This document shows, piece after piece, positions 15,776-23,935 of a stretch of 64,000 nucleotides of DNA (its first letter is position 1; every line of letters begins with the position of its first letter). Source of the DNA: Kutzneria chonburiensis (lineage in GTDB: Bacteria; Actinomycetota; Actinomycetes; Mycobacteriales; Pseudonocardiaceae); the NCBI RefSeq assembly GCF_028622115.1, contig NZ_CP097263.1:1426001-1490000 (forward strand), in the 5' to 3' direction. The position numbers were made by a program, and so were the translations under genes. The notes beneath the pieces are model-generated. The model saw nothing but the letters and a program-made list of their open reading frames with translations. It did no database searches and was not told the DNA's origin.

Positions 15776-16918
15776 TTAGTGGCGCATGGGGTGGGTGGTG
15801 TGGTGGCGGCCGGCCGGGGTGATCCAGTGGGTGGTGCCGTCTGAATCCTGGGTCACTGTGTAGTTGTCGTGTTTGCGGTGGTGGTGCCAGGTGCAGAGCC
15901 CTTGCAGGTTGGTCGCCTCTGTCTGACCTGTGGGCCAGGGGGTGATGTGGTCGTGTTCCTGGATGGGCAGGGTGCAGCCGGGGGCGGTGCAGGTCCCGCC
16001 GGCCCGAGCAACGGACGTCTCTTTCATCAGTGCCGTGGGCCGGTAGGTGTCGGTGCTGATCGCGGAGATCTGCTGGTACTCGTCGAGGAGGAGTCCCCGG
16101 AAGGGGCCGTGCATGGCCAGCTCCCGGGCCGCCTCGGCCGCGATCGGGCCATAGCCGGCGAGCTGACCGGGGTCGTTGGTCAACCCGAGCAGGGTCTCCA
16201 TCGAGATCGTCACGAAGGTCCGCACGTTCCAGTTGGTGTGCTTGCCCCGCAGACGGTCCCAGAGCACATCGGAGCGTTTCTGGTCGGTGGTGCGCTCATC
16301 CTTCGGCAGCGACTTCGCATCCGCGCAGATCTGCTGGAACAGCTGGTGAGCCTCAGCAGCCGGGAGGATCCAGGTCAGCTTGGCCATACCGTCAGGCAAG
16401 GCAGAGAGTCCGACCTGCCGGTCGTCCTTGGCCTTGTGGCAGCGCTGCTCGTGGCCATCGGGGTCGGCCTTGGCGACCAGCGCGGTGGCCTTGCGACACA
16501 CCTGAGTCCGGGTCATACCACCGGCCTGCTCGGCCAGGGCCTGGTCGACGTCGGCGACCTGGGCCGGGTCGGCGAGGTGGCGGGTCCGCTCGTGGACCGC
16601 CGCGAACCGGGCCAGGTCGATCTCACCCCGGCGGAACCGCTCCGCCAGCGCAGGGTGAGTCTCCAGAGCAGCGGCGACCTCTTGCGACCGGGCCAGGGCC
16701 GGCTCCGAGACCTTCGTGGCCATCGCCAATTCGGTGAGGTCGTCGATGTGGTTGAGGGCCTCATGTTCGGCCCATTCACACACGGCCCGCACCTTCCGGG
16801 CCACCCCCACGAAATTGACCAACTGTTCTTGGGTCAGGCTTGCCGGATCCACTCCCACCACCAGATCGAACAGGGCCCCGATGGGTTCCAGGTGCTCGAT
16901 GTCGCGGGTGAGTTCCAT
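15776..16918 (-). CDS. DUF222/13E12 family HNH endonuclease, copy 1
   Basis: A 380-residue protein. Residues about 1-280 are the helical DUF222 (13E12-repeat) region. Residues about 310-360 are an HNH nuclease domain: Cys pair in TCTAPGC, DHI (the first His), NLQGLC and HHHRKHD. It is expected to cut DNA with a metal ion. The ATG at 16918 follows AAAGGT and is where family similarity begins; an extension to 17023 is unlikely. A LexA-like box lies 15-30 bases upstream. About 19 residues differ from the copy at 30636-31778 by eye. DUF222 proteins are repetitive and linked to mobile DNA in mycobacteria. Confidence 0.9.
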   Translation of the reverse strand: MELTRDIEHLEPIGALFDLVVGVDPASLTQEQLVNFVGVARKVRAVCEWAEHEALNHIDDLTELAMATKVSEPALARSQEVAAALETHPALAERFRRGEIDLARFAAVHERTRHLADPAQVADVDQALAEQAGGMTRTQVCRKATALVAKADPDGHEQRCHKAKDDRQVGLSALPDGMAKLTWILPAAEAHQLFQQICADAKSLPKDERTTDQKRSDVLWDRLRGKHTNWNVRTFVTISMETLLGLTNDPGQLAGYGPIAAEAARELAMHGPFRGLLLDEYQQISAISTDTYRPTALMKETSVARAGGTCTAPGCTLPIQEHDHITPWPTGQTEATNLQGLCTWHHHRKHDNYTVTQDSDGTTHWITPAGRHHTTHPMRH

Positions 16919-16932
16919 ACCTTTGAGAATAC

Positions 16933-16948
16933 TCGAACACAAGATCGA
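16933..16948 (-). promoter_or_regulatory. LexA-like SOS box, DUF222-HNH copy 1
   Basis: TCGAAC-ACAA-GATCGA differs by one base from the mycobacterial SOS box TCGAAC-N4-GTTCGA. Several 13E12 genes of M. tuberculosis are known LexA targets, which supports DNA-damage control here. Confidence 0.6.
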
Positions 16949-17032
16949 ACACGAATCCCTAACGGGTGAATCCCGCCAGGCAGAAAGGCTTTTCTTTCTC
17001 CCCGCCACACCGCAACACGGCAACTCGTACCA

Positions 17033-17155
17033 GTCGCGTGGATTTTGTGTGGAGGGGCGCGATGGCGTACAATTGACAGGCCAAGGGCAGGCTCGTCCTG
17101 CCCGCTTTTAGCCCTTGGGCCATCGCGCAGAGGCTCCACACCAAATCCACGCGAC
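17033..17155 (-). repeat. Structured palindromic module, right end, copy 1
   Basis: The same ~100-bp core as at 15518-15636, in inverted orientation. The base stem differs: GTCGCGTGGATTT / AAATCCACGCGAC. All changed positions still pair. It sits upstream of the HNH gene start, about 85 bases from the SOS box. Confidence 0.85.
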
Positions 17156-17190
17156 CACACCGAACTAATCCCCCGCTACGCCAATCCCCG

Positions 17191-18144
17191 CTACCCCAAC
17201 CCCAGTCCCAACCCAGCGAAGTCAACCAGCGGCTCAGTCCCCACAGGCAGCGACGAACGCCGCGCAGGATCAGCGATAAACGCAAGAATGGCGGACCGCA
17301 GCGCCCGAACAGCACGCGTCGGGTCAACCCCCTGACGATAAGCAAGCTGCACGATCCGCGTCATGCCCGCGTCAGCCGCAAACCGGGTCATACGAAAACG
17401 CCCCCCGACGACCGTGCTGGGCACGACCGCCGCCCCGACCCCCGCCCTGACGAGCTCAAGCACCGCGTCCATCTCGCCACCCTCGATGGCAAACGAAGGC
17501 TCGAACCCCGCCGCCCGGCAAGCATTAACCGTGACGTCGCGTACGTCATAACCACGCCGGAACATCACCAGCGGCACGTCAACCAGTTCCCGGACCGCCA
17601 GACGGTACTCCGACGGATGCGCATCGCCCGCAGAGATCAACACGAGCTCCTCAAGCAGAAGCTCGGTAGTGGACAACTGATGGTCACCGGCATGCCGAGG
17701 CCCGGCCAACAGCGCCAGGTCCAACGCACCCTCAGCCAACCGCGCCCGCAGATCACCGGACCCGCTTTCGTGTAGCTCCAACTGAATCCCGGGATACCGA
17801 CGGCGAAACGCGGACAGGATCGCCGGCAGCAGACCGGTGCACAGGCTGGGCGGCGCACCGAGCCGAACCCGGCCACGCTCGAGCTCGTCGAGCTCGCGGA
17901 TGGCCCGTCGCGCCCCCTCGATCTCGGCCAAGATGCGCCGGGCGATCGGCAACAGGGTCTCGCCGGCCTCGGTCAACGTCACGTTCCCCCGGATCCGGTG
18001 GAAAAGCGGCGCGCCGAGGTCGTGCTCCAAGGCCCGGATCTGTTGGGACAGCGAAGGTTGCGCCACCCGCACGTGCTCGGCGGCGCGCGTGAAGTGCCGG
18101 TGCTCGGCGACCGCGACGAAGTAGGCGAGCTGCTGGAACTGCAT
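17191..18144 (-). CDS. LysR-family transcriptional regulator
   Basis: A 317-residue LTTR. Residues 1-60 are the winged helix with the typical FVAVAEHRHFTRAAEHVRVAQ segment and SLSQQIRALE recognition helix. Residues about 90-300 are the periplasmic-binding-like co-inducer domain. It is divergent from sdhCAB with 40 bases between them, and an ATAG-N7-CTAT palindrome sits in that gap. That arrangement suggests it controls succinate dehydrogenase and itself. The effector is unknown. The ATG at 18144 was chosen by alignment with the family N terminus. Its 3' end lies 20-35 bases from element copy 1. Confidence 0.9.
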   Translation of the reverse strand: MQFQQLAYFVAVAEHRHFTRAAEHVRVAQPSLSQQIRALEHDLGAPLFHRIRGNVTLTEAGETLLPIARRILAEIEGARRAIRELDELERGRVRLGAPPSLCTGLLPAILSAFRRRYPGIQLELHESGSGDLRARLAEGALDLALLAGPRHAGDHQLSTTELLLEELVLISAGDAHPSEYRLAVRELVDVPLVMFRRGYDVRDVTVNACRAAGFEPSFAIEGGEMDAVLELVRAGVGAAVVPSTVVGGRFRMTRFAADAGMTRIVQLAYRQGVDPTRAVRALRSAILAFIADPARRSSLPVGTEPLVDFAGLGLGLG

Positions 18145-18153
18145 CCACCAATA

Positions 18154-18168
18154 ATAGCTGAAGGCTAT
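18154..18168. promoter_or_regulatory. LTTR-type binding site between lysR and sdhC
   Basis: ATAGC-TGAAG-GCTAT is a perfect 15-bp interrupted palindrome of the T-N11-A kind, centred between the two divergent starts. The binding protein is inferred from position. Confidence 0.55.
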
Positions 18169-18184
18169 CGATACGGTAGTTACG

Positions 18185-18943
18185 ATGTCTTTGACCTCTC
18201 GAAACACTCGGCCTAGCGTCCCTGAGGTGGTCATCGAAGCGGCGCAGCGGCCCGCCCGGCGGAACCGACCGGCCGCCCGGCAGTTCTGGGACTCGACGAT
18301 CGGCAAGAAGATCGTCATGGCGGTCACGGGCGCGGCCCTGCTCGGGTTCGTGTTCGCGCACATGGTCGGCAATCTCAAGACCTTCTTCGGTGCGAACGAC
18401 CTCAACGCCTACGCGCACTGGCTCCGCACGATCGGCGAGCCGGTGCTGCACTACGAGTGGTTCCTGTGGATCATGCGAACAGGCCTGATCCTCGCCGTGG
18501 TGCTGCACATCACCGCGACCGTGCAGTTGGTCCGCCGCGACCATCGGGCCCGCCCGGTGCGCTACGCCCACCGCCGGCCGATGAGGGCCACCTTCGCCGT
18601 GCACACGATGCGCTGGGGCGGGGCCACGCTGGCGGTGTTCATCGTCTGGCACATCCTCGACCTGACCGTCGGCAAGGTGAACCAGGACTTCATCGCCGGC
18701 GATCCGTACCACAACCTCGTGGCCGACTTCCAGGTCTGGTGGGTCAACGTCATCTACCTGGTCGCTCTGGCGATGCTCGGCCTGCACATCAACCACGGCT
18801 TCGCCAGCGCCGCCCGCACGCTCGGCGTCACCAGCGTGACCAGGGAACGGGCGCTCAAGGTCTTCGGCAGCGCGATGGCGATCGTCACCACGGCCGGCTT
18901 CGCGGTCGTGCCGATCGCCGTCATGACGGGATTGGTGCACTGA
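18185..18943 (+). CDS. sdhC: Succinate dehydrogenase cytochrome b subunit
   Basis: A 252-residue membrane protein of the b558 type (one large anchor subunit, as in Bacillus). Five membrane helices are visible: [19 protein letters not shown], the stretch around [43 protein letters not shown] and a C-terminal one. Histidines in FAHMVGN, VVLHITA, VWHILD and LHINH are candidate heme ligands. It anchors SdhAB and binds quinone. It begins the sdhCAB operon, with two bases to sdhA. Confidence 0.92.
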   Translation: MSLTSRNTRPSVPEVVIEAAQRPARRNRPAARQFWDSTIGKKIVMAVTGAALLGFVFAHMVGNLKTFFGANDLNAYAHWLRTIGEPVLHYEWFLWIMRTGLILAVVLHITATVQLVRRDHRARPVRYAHRRPMRATFAVHTMRWGGATLAVFIVWHILDLTVGKVNQDFIAGDPYHNLVADFQVWWVNVIYLVALAMLGLHINHGFASAARTLGVTSVTRERALKVFGSAMAIVTTAGFAVVPIAVMTGLVH

Positions 18944-18944
18944 C

Positions 18945-20867
18945 ATGTACGTCGAAGGCAACCCGATCGCCGACACCGCCGCGCCGCAAGTCCCGCTGGA
19001 GAAGCGTTGGGACGAAAGGAAGTTCACCGCCAAACTGGTGAACCCGGCCAACCGGCGCAAGCACCGCGTGATCGTCGTCGGCACCGGCCTTGCCGGCGGC
19101 TCGGCGGGAGCGACACTGGCCGAGCAGGGCTATCACGTGGTGCAGTTCTGCTTCCAGGACTCCCCGAGGCGGGCCCACTCGGTCGCGGCGCAGGGCGGGA
19201 TCAACGCGGCCAAGAACTACCGCAACGACGGCGACTCGACCTACCGCCTGTTCTACGACACGGTGAAGGGCGGCGACTTCCGCTCCCGAGAGTCCAATGT
19301 GTACCGACTGGCCCAGGTCTCCGGGCAGATCATCGACCAGGCGGTGGCCCAGGGCGTGCCGTTCGCCCGTGAGTACGGCGGCCTGCTGGACACGCGGTCG
19401 TTCGGCGGCGTGCAGGTGCAGCGCACGTTCTACGCCCGAGGGCAGACGGGCCAACAGCTGCTGATCGGGGCGTACCAGGCGCTCTCGCGGCAGATCGACG
19501 CCGGCAACGTGGAGCTCCACGCCCGCACCGAGATGCTCGACCTGATCGTGGTCGACGGCAAGGCCCGTGGCATCGTGGCCCGCGACCTGATCACCGGGGA
19601 GATCACCACGCACCTGGCCGATGCCGTGGTGCTGGCCACCGGCGGCTACGGGAACGTGTTCTACCTGTCCACGAATGCCAAGGGCTCCAACGCGACCGCG
19701 ATCTGGCGGGCCCACAAGCGCGGCGCTTACTTCGCCAACCCGTGCTTCACGCAGATCCACCCCACCTGCATCCCGCGCTCCGGCGAGCACCAGTCGAAGC
19801 TGACCCTGATGAGCGAGTCGCTGCGCAACGACGGCCGGATCTGGGTGCCGAAAAGGCAGTCCGACACCCGGCCGCCGCAGGACATTCCCGAGGACGAGCG
19901 GGACTACTACCTCGAACGCCAGTACCCGAGCTTCGGCAACCTCGTGCCACGCGACATCGCTTCCCGCGCGGCCAAGAACATGTGCGACGCCGGGTACGGC
20001 GTCGGTCCGGGCGGCCTCGGCGTCTACCTGGACTTCGCCGATGCGATCAAACGCCTTGGCCGGCCGGCGATCGAGGCCCGCTACGGCAACCTGTTCGACA
20101 TGTACCAACGGATCACGGCCGAGGACCCGTACCAGGTCCCGATGCGGATCTACCCGGCGATCCACTACACCATGGGCGGATTGTGGGTCGACTACGACCT
20201 CCAGAGCACGATCCCCGGCCTGTTCGTCATCGGTGAAGCCAATTTCTCCGATCACGGCGCCAATCGGCTCGGGGCGTCGGCCTTGATGCAGGGCCTGGCC
20301 GACGGCTACTTCGTGCTGCCGGCCACCCTCAACGACTACCTCGGCGGCACCAAGCTCGACACCATCGACGCCGGCCGCGAGGAAGTCCGAAACACAGAAG
20401 CCCAGGTGCGGCAACGGATCGAGAAACTGCTCAACGTCAAGGGAAAGCGGTCGGTGGACTCGTTCCACCGCGAGCTGGGCGTGTTGATGTGGGACTACTG
20501 CGGCATGTCCCGCACCCGTGAGGGCCTGACCAAGGCCCTGGAACGGATTCCCGAGCTGCGCGCCGAGTTCTGGCGTGACGTCCGCATCCTCGGCTCAAAG
20601 GACGAGCTCAACCAGGAGTTGGAGAAGGCCAACCGGGTGGCCGACTTCCTTGAACTGGCGGAACTGCTGCTGATCGACGCACTGCACCGCGAGGAGTCGT
20701 GTGGCGGGCACTTCCGCGAGGAGCACCAGACGCCCGAGGGCGAGGCCCAGCGCGACGACGGCAACTTCGCTTACGTCGCCGCGTGGGAGCACGGCGAGAT
20801 TCCCGTGCTGCACCGCGAGGAACTGGCCTTCGAGCACGTCCACCCCACCCAGCGGAGCTACACGTGA
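18945..20867 (+). CDS. sdhA: Succinate dehydrogenase flavoprotein subunit
   Basis: A 640-residue flavoprotein. The FAD-binding [10 protein letters not shown] is near residues 46-55. The covalent FAD histidine lies in [10 protein letters not shown]. Catalytic-site blocks include [17 protein letters not shown] near residues 425-440. It oxidises succinate to fumarate and passes electrons to SdhB. It is somewhat longer than the ~580-residue enteric type, as in b558-type enzymes. The stop overlaps the sdhB GTG (GTGA). Confidence 0.95.
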   Translation: MYVEGNPIADTAAPQVPLEKRWDERKFTAKLVNPANRRKHRVIVVGTGLAGGSAGATLAEQGYHVVQFCFQDSPRRAHSVAAQGGINAAKNYRNDGDSTYRLFYDTVKGGDFRSRESNVYRLAQVSGQIIDQAVAQGVPFAREYGGLLDTRSFGGVQVQRTFYARGQTGQQLLIGAYQALSRQIDAGNVELHARTEMLDLIVVDGKARGIVARDLITGEITTHLADAVVLATGGYGNVFYLSTNAKGSNATAIWRAHKRGAYFANPCFTQIHPTCIPRSGEHQSKLTLMSESLRNDGRIWVPKRQSDTRPPQDIPEDERDYYLERQYPSFGNLVPRDIASRAAKNMCDAGYGVGPGGLGVYLDFADAIKRLGRPAIEARYGNLFDMYQRITAEDPYQVPMRIYPAIHYTMGGLWVDYDLQSTIPGLFVIGEANFSDHGANRLGASALMQGLADGYFVLPATLNDYLGGTKLDTIDAGREEVRNTEAQVRQRIEKLLNVKGKRSVDSFHRELGVLMWDYCGMSRTREGLTKALERIPELRAEFWRDVRILGSKDELNQELEKANRVADFLELAELLLIDALHREESCGGHFREEHQTPEGEAQRDDGNFAYVAAWEHGEIPVLHREELAFEHVHPTQRSYT

Positions 20868-21607
20868 AACTCACCGTTCGCATCTGGCGGCAGGCCGGTC
20901 CCAAGGCTGACGGCAAACTCGTCGCCTACCCGGTCGACGACGTCAGCCCGGACATGTCGTTCCTGGAGCTGCTCGACGTTCTCAACCAGGACCTGATCGC
21001 GGCCGGCGAGGAACCGGTGGCCTTCGACCACGACTGCCGCGAGGGCATCTGCGGCTCCTGCGGCGTTGTGATCAACGGCCAGGCCCACGGCCCCGAGCGC
21101 ACGACCTCGTGCCAGCTGCACCTGCGCTCGTTCTCCGACGGCGACACGATCGACGTGGAACCGTGGCGGGCCAAGGGTTTCCCGATCATCAAAGACCTGG
21201 TCGTGGACCGGTCGGCGCTGGACCGGATCGTGCAGGCCGGCGGCTACATCACCGCCCCGACCGGCAGCGCGCCGGACGCGCACGCCACGCCGGTGCCCAA
21301 GCCGTCGGCCGACCTGGCCTTCGACAACGCCACCTGCATCGGCTGCGGGGCCTGCGTCGCCGCCTGCCCCAACGGCTCGGCGATGCTGTTCACCGCGGCC
21401 AAGGTGACCCACCTCAGCCTGCTGCCGCAGGGCGAGCCCGAACGGGCGCAACGGGTGCTGGACATGGTCGACACCATGGACGACGAGGGCTTCGGCGGCT
21501 GCACCAACACCGGCGAGTGCGTCGGGTCCTGTCCCAAGGGCATTCCGTTCGCCAGCATCGCCACGCTCAACCGGGAATTCCTGAAGGCCAGCCGCACCAG
21601 GCGGTGA
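20864..21607 (+). CDS. sdhB: Succinate dehydrogenase iron-sulfur subunit
   Basis: A 247-residue protein. The N-terminal ferredoxin domain has a [2Fe-2S] set in [10 protein letters not shown] plus a later Cys. The C-terminal domain has [14 protein letters not shown] and [14 protein letters not shown], the cysteines for the [4Fe-4S] and [3Fe-4S] centres. It carries electrons from the flavin to the membrane subunit. The GTG start overlaps the sdhA stop by 4 bases. A weak hairpin follows. Confidence 0.95.
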   Translation: MKLTVRIWRQAGPKADGKLVAYPVDDVSPDMSFLELLDVLNQDLIAAGEEPVAFDHDCREGICGSCGVVINGQAHGPERTTSCQLHLRSFSDGDTIDVEPWRAKGFPIIKDLVVDRSALDRIVQAGGYITAPTGSAPDAHATPVPKPSADLAFDNATCIGCGACVAACPNGSAMLFTAAKVTHLSLLPQGEPERAQRVLDMVDTMDDEGFGGCTNTGECVGSCPKGIPFASIATLNREFLKASRTRR

Positions 21608-21617
21608 ATCCTGCTCG

Positions 21618-21640
21618 CTTGTCCGAGTCACCCGGACGAG
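21618..21640 (+). terminator. Hairpin after sdhB
   Basis: CTTGTCCG and CGGACGAG form an 8-bp stem with one G-T pair and a 7-base loop. Confidence 0.45.
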
Positions 21641-21703
21641 TTCAGTGAACGTTAAACTTGGGACCTTCTCGGTGTCACGAAACGTGGCCTACGTTCCTTG
21701 ACC

Positions 21704-22603
21704 ATGGACGCGGTGCGGGCACGTGGGATCACCAAGTGCTTCGGCGACGTCGTTGCACTGGACGGCGTCGACCTCGACCTCGCGGCCGGGCAGATCCACG
21801 GGCTGGTCGGGCCGAACGGGGCCGGCAAGACGACGCTGCTGGGGCTGCTGCTGGGCTTGGCCGTGCCGGACGAGGGCAGCCTGGAGATCCTCGGCGCGCC
21901 GGTCGGCCGGGCGCTGACCGCACCGGACGGTGTCGCCGGCTTCGTGGACGGCCCCGGCCTGTATCCGCAGCTCACCGCCCGACAGAACTTGGCCGCGCTG
22001 GCCAAGCTGCGAGGGCGCTCTGCAAGCATCGACGACGTGTTGGCCGATGTCGGGCTCAGCGACGTCGCCGATGACAAGGTGCGCGGCTTCTCCCTCGGTA
22101 TGCGGCAACGACTCGGCCTCGCCGCGGCGCTGTTGACCGAGCCCCGACTGCTGGTGCTGGACGAGCCATCCAACGGTCTCGATCCAGCCGGCAAACGGCA
22201 TGTGCACGGCGTCCTCACTCGATTGGCTGATAACGGTGTGACCGTTATCGTGTCCAGCCATCGCATGGACGACGTCGAGGCGCTGTGCACCGAGGTCACC
22301 ATTCTCGCCACCGGCCGCGTGGTTTTCACCGGCCCACTCGACAAACTGTCCGCCGAGAACCGCGAACTCGACTATCGGTTACGCACCTCGGATCCATTAG
22401 TCGCAGCCGAGACCGCCGCCGAGACGCCCGGTATCACCGTCGTCGACAGCGGCGAGCTTCTCGTTGTGCGAGCGGAGATTCCGGCCCTGGACGAGCTCGT
22501 GTCACGCCTGGTCCGGGCCGGCACGGCCGTGCGGGAGCTGGCCCCGGTCGTGTCGCCGCTGGAAGCGGCATTCCTGGCGCTGACCGAGGAGGCCGCCCGA
22601 TGA
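21704..22603 (+). CDS. ABC transporter ATP-binding protein
   Basis: A 299-residue ATPase. Walker A is GPNGAGKTT near residues 38-46. The signature is FSLGMRQRLGLAAAL and Walker B is LLVLDEPSNGLDP. A C-terminal extension of about 80 residues follows, as in CcmA-type exporters. It pairs with the permease that overlaps its stop (ATGA). The substrate is unknown. The ATG at 21704 was taken over a TTG two codons earlier. Confidence 0.93.
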   Translation: MDAVRARGITKCFGDVVALDGVDLDLAAGQIHGLVGPNGAGKTTLLGLLLGLAVPDEGSLEILGAPVGRALTAPDGVAGFVDGPGLYPQLTARQNLAALAKLRGRSASIDDVLADVGLSDVADDKVRGFSLGMRQRLGLAAALLTEPRLLVLDEPSNGLDPAGKRHVHGVLTRLADNGVTVIVSSHRMDDVEALCTEVTILATGRVVFTGPLDKLSAENRELDYRLRTSDPLVAAETAAETPGITVVDSGELLVVRAEIPALDELVSRLVRAGTAVRELAPVVSPLEAAFLALTEEAAR

Positions 22604-23931
22604 CCGCCGTCCTCGAACGTGCCGAGGTCCCGGTGGTCCGCGGCTACCGGTTCGAGATGGTCAAGTTGGTGTCGCAGTGGCGGATCCGGCTGCTGGTGCT
22701 GGCCTGCTGGCTGGCCCCGGCGCTGTTCGTGGCGGCGGTGAGCCAGCAGAGCGACCTGCCGACCGACACCTTGTTCGGCCGCTGGATGAACATCTCCGGC
22801 TGGGCCGGCCCGTTGGTGCTGCTGGGCTTCGCCGGCACGTATGCGTTGCCGCTGCTGACTTCCGTGGTGGCCGGCGACGTGTTCGCGGCCGAGGACCGGC
22901 TCGGCACGTGGCGGCATCTGCTGGTGGCCATGCGGTCCTACCGCCGGATCTTCGTGTCGAAGGCGCTGGCCAGCCTGACCGTGATCCTGCTGCTGGTCAT
23001 AGGGTTGGCTGTCTCCGGCGCGGTCGGCGGGCTTGTGGCTGTCGGCAGCCAACCGCTCGTCGCCCTGGACGGCCAACTTCTGCCGCCGGGCGAGGCCGCC
23101 GGACTGGTCGCACTGGCCTGGATCTGTGTGCTGGCACCGACTTTGGCGCTGGCCGGTATCGGGCTCCTCGGCTCGGTGGTGTTCGGCCGCTCTCCGATGG
23201 GCTTGCTGCTGCCGGCCGTCGTGGCGCTGGGCATGGGCGTTGCGCAGCTGTTGCCGCTGCCCGTCGCCGTCCGCCTCGCCCTGCCGAGCTACGCCTTCAT
23301 CGCCTGGACCGGCCTGTTCACCACACCGGCGCAACTCGGCCCCCTGCTGATCGGCGTTGCGGTCAGCCTGGTGTGGGCCGTCGCGGCGACTTCGTTGGCG
23401 TACATCGTGTTCATGCGCCGCGACTTCACCAACCTGAGCAACGACGGCGTCGGCCGCCGAGCCCTCACCGTCGCCGCCGCCCCGCTGGTCGGGCTGCTGG
23501 TCGTCACGATGGGCGTGCTGGCCGTGGCCTCGCCGTCGACCGGCTCCGGCATCGACCAGAACAAGGTCCAGCAGTCCGTGGCCACGGCCTTCGGCCGCCT
23601 CTACCGGCTGCAGACCCAGCAGCTCCACCGCCCTGACGTGACGGAGGAGCAGTTGGCCAGCACGGTCGCCTGCACGAAGGGCGATGGGCTCGTCGAGGCG
23701 GACGGCCCCGGCAACGACTGGCGCTGCGTCGTGTCGTGGCACCTGCCCGGCACGACCATCGCGGGCCAGGCGATCTACCAGCTCGACATCGCCTCCGATG
23801 GCCAGTACGTGGCCGACGGCGATGGGCCGAAGGAAGTCAACGGCTACTTCCAGGTGCACACCCCGAACGGGGACCAACCCAACCCGCTGTGGCAGTTCGA
23901 CGGCCACCTCGAACTGCTGTCGAAGGGATGA
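22600..23931 (+). CDS. ABC transporter permease with extracytoplasmic C-terminal domain
   Basis: A 443-residue protein with about six hydrophobic segments in residues 20-325 (for example LVLACWLAPALFVAAV, GPLVLLGFAGTYALPLL and LLVVTMGVLAVASP). A hydrophilic C-terminal region of about 115 residues follows, with two Cys (VACTKGDG and WRCVV) that could form a disulfide outside the cell. It overlaps the ATPase gene by 4 bases and ends 4 bases before the phosphoesterase gene. The three genes probably form one operon. Confidence 0.85.
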   Translation: MTAVLERAEVPVVRGYRFEMVKLVSQWRIRLLVLACWLAPALFVAAVSQQSDLPTDTLFGRWMNISGWAGPLVLLGFAGTYALPLLTSVVAGDVFAAEDRLGTWRHLLVAMRSYRRIFVSKALASLTVILLLVIGLAVSGAVGGLVAVGSQPLVALDGQLLPPGEAAGLVALAWICVLAPTLALAGIGLLGSVVFGRSPMGLLLPAVVALGMGVAQLLPLPVAVRLALPSYAFIAWTGLFTTPAQLGPLLIGVAVSLVWAVAATSLAYIVFMRRDFTNLSNDGVGRRALTVAAAPLVGLLVVTMGVLAVASPSTGSGIDQNKVQQSVATAFGRLYRLQTQQLHRPDVTEEQLASTVACTKGDGLVEADGPGNDWRCVVSWHLPGTTIAGQAIYQLDIASDGQYVADGDGPKEVNGYFQVHTPNGDQPNPLWQFDGHLELLSKG

Positions 23932-23935
23932 GCTC

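Larger units (their letters stand above)
15500..17171 (-). mobile_element. DUF222-HNH element, copy 1
   Basis: A DUF222-HNH gene is bracketed by two inverted copies of a palindromic module (15518-15636 and 17033-17155). The same arrangement recurs at 30397-32033. Outer flanks on the right (CACACCGAACTAATCCCC) are shared between copies; the left flank is less conserved here. No transposase is present and no target duplication is clear. The boundaries are estimates. Confidence 0.6.
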
